Below, in pieces: positions 12,385 to 15,145 of a DNA stretch of 15,145 bases. A program made the position numbers and the translations under genes. The notes beneath the pieces are model-generated. The model ran no database searches and was not told the origin of the DNA. It was given only the letters and a program-made list of their open reading frames with translations. Source of the stretch: an uncultured Oscillospiraceae bacterium (GTDB lineage: Bacteria; Bacillota; Clostridia; Oscillospirales; Oscillospiraceae); the NCBI GenBank assembly GCA_900769995.1, contig CAAGIT010000095.1, positions 1-15,145 on the forward strand, in the 5' to 3' direction. Every line of letters begins with the position of its first letter. The first letter of the stretch is position 1.

Positions 12385-15145
12385 ATGAAAAAACGCATCT
12401 TTTCCATCGTGTTGGTTCTTTGTATGCTGCTTTCGCTGCTGCCCGCGAGCGCATTGGCGGCAGAGAGCTACCATCTGTACATCAACAATTTCCAGTTTAG
12501 CTCCAGCAATCTCACCTACACCAGTGGGAGCGGCAGTGCCACCTACAACCCCAGTTCCAAAACGCTGACGATCAAGAATCTGACACTCTCCACCGGAGCC
12601 GTCAATACGATCATCGAGAGCGGAATCTCGGGACTGACCATCAAGATCGACGGCACGCTGACCCTCAATCTGCTGGCGAGCAAGGTCGAAAACGGCGTCG
12701 ATTACGGCAAAATCAGAACCAACTACGGCATTGCGGTCACCGCTGATACCACCATCTGCGGCGCCAACAACAGCGCGGATAAGGACTCCATCATCATCAA
12801 GTCCCAATCCGTCGGTGTTGATGATACGGAATATTCAGATGACACTACCCGCGTGGGTATCAGACCCATCGAAGGTGCAAAACTGACGATGAAAAACCTC
12901 ACCGTCAGCATGACCGACAACTCCACCGGCAGCTATGCCGGTCATGCCAGCATGATCCGTGCGGTAGCCGCGCTCAACATCTCCGGCTGCAAGCTGGTGA
13001 CCGACAAATGCCAGTTTGGTGTCTTTGTGGATGCCTATTCGCCTGTCACCATCACCGACACGGTGTTTGACATGAATCTCAACGGCGAAAAATCTTCCGG
13101 TGTCAACTTCGCCCCCAACGCCGTAAACGTGATGCAGAACTGCTCCGGCTACATCAGCGGCCAGTACCCTGTCTACACCGCCGGCCAGCTCACCATCTCC
13201 GGCGGCAGCAAGCTGACGCTGGTCGCCAGCGATATGGGCATGATTGCTGCGCAAAACCAGAACCAAACCCCCGGCAAATTGATTCTCGACAATGTCAATG
13301 TGGAGATCCAATCCGAAAAAAATGGGTTTGATGCGGAAGCAGGCGGCAGCATTACCATGAAGAGCGGCACCGTGACCGTGACCAAGGCTACCTACGGTGT
13401 GCAGGTCAAGGAAAACAGCAGCTTTACCTTGCAGGGCGGCACCTTAACCATTCGCGGTGCCAACACCACCAACTGCGTTGGCATCAAAAACTCCGGTACG
13501 GTAACGGTGACCGGCGGTTCTCTGAAAACGGAAAATGTCTATACCGCCATTCAGAACAACAGCAGCACCGCCCTGTCCGTCACCGGCGGTGAGCATACCC
13601 TGACCGCCGCCACCTGCGGATATCTGGGCGATTCGTCCTCAGAGCTGAAAATCTCCAACACCGCCAAGGTGACCATCAATGCCGAAACAGGCATTCGGCT
13701 TTCCAAACAGTCGGGCAGCAAGTTGACGGTTTCCGGCGGCGAGCTGAATGTCAATGCCACCAATAGAGGCATTGAACTGGTGGACAGCACCAGCGCAATG
13801 ACTCTCTCCGGCGGCAAGGTCAACATTACCGACAAAAACAGCACCCCCACCATCTACGGTATTTATTCCGTGGGCAACACCCAGCTCACCGGTGCGGAAG
13901 TGACCTTCAAAAACTGCAGATACGATATGCTGGTCGCCAACGCAAACAGCAAGATGACCGGCGGCAAGCTGCATCTGGCAGGCTACGTCTTTGGTACCCA
14001 GTTCCCCTTCGGCTTTGAAATGACCGGCGGTGAAATCGACGGCAGTGCCTACGCATACGGTATCATTGCGGCCCAGGGCACCACCACCCTCAAGGGCGGC
14101 ACGGTCAATCTGTCTGCCAAATATCCCTTCTATGTGACCAACGGCGGTACCCTGGACTTTGCCGGTGCCAACGTAACCGGCAAATCTACTTCGGACTGCG
14201 GTCTCCTTGTGGATACCGCTACCGAAGGCAACTCCTACAAGATCTCCGGCGGCATCGTCGTCCTGACCTCCAGCCACGCAGGCGCCAGCGAAATGTATAC
14301 CTCCATCCCCGGCAACTACGGCGTCTGGGCAGGCGATGACGAAGCCAGCGCCACGCTGGTGGCAGCCCCCACTGAGATCATCCTGACCAACAGCAAATAT
14401 GTCCGGTTTGCGGAAAAGAAGGCTGTGACCCTGACCCTGGTGAACGTAAAGGAAGGCACCTCCGCCTCCTATCTCCCCGGCGAAGCCTTCACCTACACCG
14501 CCAAGGACGCACCCAATGACAAGCACTTCTCCCACTGGGAGCTGACCGTGAACGGCACCACCACCAAGGTTGGTACCGGCACCACCTACTCCGGCACGAT
14601 GCCTGCCGGCAACGCCACGCTGACCGCTGTGTATGAAAACTGCTCCGGCGGCACCGCCGACTGCCAGCATTTGGCCGTCTGCTCTGTCTGCGGCAAGGAA
14701 TACGGAGTTCTGGCTGTGCACAGATTTACGGAAGAAGTCAAGGATGAGAAATATGTGATCACGCCGCCGACCTGCGAGGGCGAGGGAACTTACTACAAAT
14801 CCTGCTCTGTCTGCGGCGCAAGCGCGGAGAATTGGGTCAACGCCACCTTTACTGTCCCTGCGTTGGGCCACGCTTGGGGCGATTGGACCTCCAACGGCGA
14901 CGGCACCCACAGCCGCACCTGCGGCAATGACGCTAAGCACACGGAAACGAAAGACTGCTCCGGCGGCACCGCCACCTGCCAGCAGAAGGCTGTCTGCGAC
15001 TTCTGCCACGCCGAATACGGCGAGCTTGCCGCCCACAGCTACACGGCGGAGGCTGCCGAAGCTAAGTATTTGAAGGCCGAAGCCACCTGCACGGAAGCAG
15101 CCGTCTATTACAAGTCCTGCACCGTCTGCGGCGCAAGCTCCAAGG
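12385..15145 (+). CDS. Secreted beta-helix surface protein with Cys-rich repeats, partial
   Basis: Open through the right edge; 920 codons are present. A clear Sec signal peptide, MKKRIFSIVLVLCMLLSLLPASALA, is cleaved near residue 25 (ALA/AE). Residues about 30-675 are rich in short Gly/Thr/Ser/Asn strands with repeated phrases such as VTGGSL, LTISGGSK, MTGGE, TLKGGTV, the pattern of a right-handed parallel beta-helix. Residues about 680-750 (VNVKEGTSASYLPGEAFTY, HFSHWELTVNG, MPAGNATLTAVYE) match the divergent InlB B-repeat type. From 753 a 105-residue unit with CxxC pairs (VCSVCG, SCSVCGAS) repeats. AAGGAGG lies 6 nt before the ATG. Likely a cell-surface or secreted adhesin; any anchor would lie beyond the window. 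Ligand unknown. Confidence 0.88.
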   Translation, partial: MKKRIFSIVLVLCMLLSLLPASALAAESYHLYINNFQFSSSNLTYTSGSGSATYNPSSKTLTIKNLTLSTGAVNTIIESGISGLTIKIDGTLTLNLLASKVENGVDYGKIRTNYGIAVTADTTICGANNSADKDSIIIKSQSVGVDDTEYSDDTTRVGIRPIEGAKLTMKNLTVSMTDNSTGSYAGHASMIRAVAALNISGCKLVTDKCQFGVFVDAYSPVTITDTVFDMNLNGEKSSGVNFAPNAVNVMQNCSGYISGQYPVYTAGQLTISGGSKLTLVASDMGMIAAQNQNQTPGKLILDNVNVEIQSEKNGFDAEAGGSITMKSGTVTVTKATYGVQVKENSSFTLQGGTLTIRGANTTNCVGIKNSGTVTVTGGSLKTENVYTAIQNNSSTALSVTGGEHTLTAATCGYLGDSSSELKISNTAKVTINAETGIRLSKQSGSKLTVSGGELNVNATNRGIELVDSTSAMTLSGGKVNITDKNSTPTIYGIYSVGNTQLTGAEVTFKNCRYDMLVANANSKMTGGKLHLAGYVFGTQFPFGFEMTGGEIDGSAYAYGIIAAQGTTTLKGGTVNLSAKYPFYVTNGGTLDFAGANVTGKSTSDCGLLVDTATEGNSYKISGGIVVLTSSHAGASEMYTSIPGNYGVWAGDDEASATLVAAPTEIILTNSKYVRFAEKKAVTLTLVNVKEGTSASYLPGEAFTYTAKDAPNDKHFSHWELTVNGTTTKVGTGTTYSGTMPAGNATLTAVYENCSGGTADCQHLAVCSVCGKEYGVLAVHRFTEEVKDEKYVITPPTCEGEGTYYKSCSVCGASAENWVNATFTVPALGHAWGDWTSNGDGTHSRTCGNDAKHTETKDCSGGTATCQQKAVCDFCHAEYGELAAHSYTAEAAEAKYLKAEATCTEAAVYYKSCTVCGASSK
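14641..15145 (+). repeat. Tandem 105-residue Cys-rich repeat
   Basis: The unit beginning CSGGTADCQH at 14641 recurs as CSGGTATCQQ at 14956, exactly 315 bp later. Each unit holds an AVC-x-x-C pair, an AxHxxTxE stretch, and YYKSC-x-VCGAS; the first also has GHAWGDWTSNGDGTHSRTC. The second copy is cut by the window end. The array probably continues. Confidence 0.85.

Noticed and set aside
13639..15036. 465-codon open frame on the minus strand
   Set aside because: Antisense to the surface-protein gene; Gly/Ala/Val-rich composition mirrors its repeats, with no ribosome site and no recognisable domain, while the plus strand has a signal peptide, ribosome site and clear motifs.

Overview
The window reads as chromosomal DNA from an anaerobic, low- to mid-GC Firmicute, most likely a gut-type clostridium (Oscillospirales/Lachnospirales-like). 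The reasons are strong AGGAGG-type ribosome sites, consensus sigma-70/SigA promoters, a ferredoxin-linked 2-oxoacid oxidoreductase (IorA), an LTA-synthase-type sulfatase, BioY, and a secreted surface protein with CxxC repeats of the kind common in gut Clostridia. This placement is inference; there is no rRNA or marker gene to fix it.

Region 1 (1-6706, all minus strand), in transcription order: an LTA-synthase-family membrane sulfatase, a PaaI-like hotdog thioesterase, an AMP-forming acyl-CoA ligase, a sodium:solute symporter, and the N-terminal half of iorA, which runs off the left edge. The ligase has its own promoter overlaid by a perfect inverted repeat. A strong intrinsic terminator then sits between that promoter and the ligase ribosome site, which suggests an attenuated leader. 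iorA also has its own promoter and a short inverted repeat before its ribosome site. Symporter, ligase and IorA together suggest handling of an organic acid (aryl or branched acid) through its CoA ester and 2-oxo acid, in either the degradative or the reductive-carboxylation direction.

Region 2 (6803-9012, plus strand): two adjacent COG0523/G3E GTPases, divergent from the LTA synthase gene. The first is a CobW-like metallochaperone with a very His-rich segment. The second joins a GTPase-like domain to a TIGR03943-like C-terminal domain. They share one promoter and end at a strong terminator that faces the convergent bioY. This looks like a metal-homeostasis (probably zinc) unit.

Region 3 (9017-11542, minus strand): an unrecognised four-helix membrane protein is followed by bioY (biotin ECF transporter S component). 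Upstream, and separated by a terminator, is a MarR regulator followed by a TauE/SafE-type anion permease.

Region 4 (11575-15145, plus strand): a TetR regulator with a perfect-consensus promoter whose -10 lies inside a perfect 28-bp palindrome. It is followed 19 nt later by a large secreted beta-helix-like surface protein that ends in 105-residue Cys-rich repeats and runs off the right edge. The MarR/TetR intergenic region carries several distinct palindromes. I found no tRNA, rRNA, CRISPR array, insertion sequence or phage gene. No gene-free stretch exceeds 300 bases; the longest (about 170 bases, 6707-6874) holds two divergent promoters.
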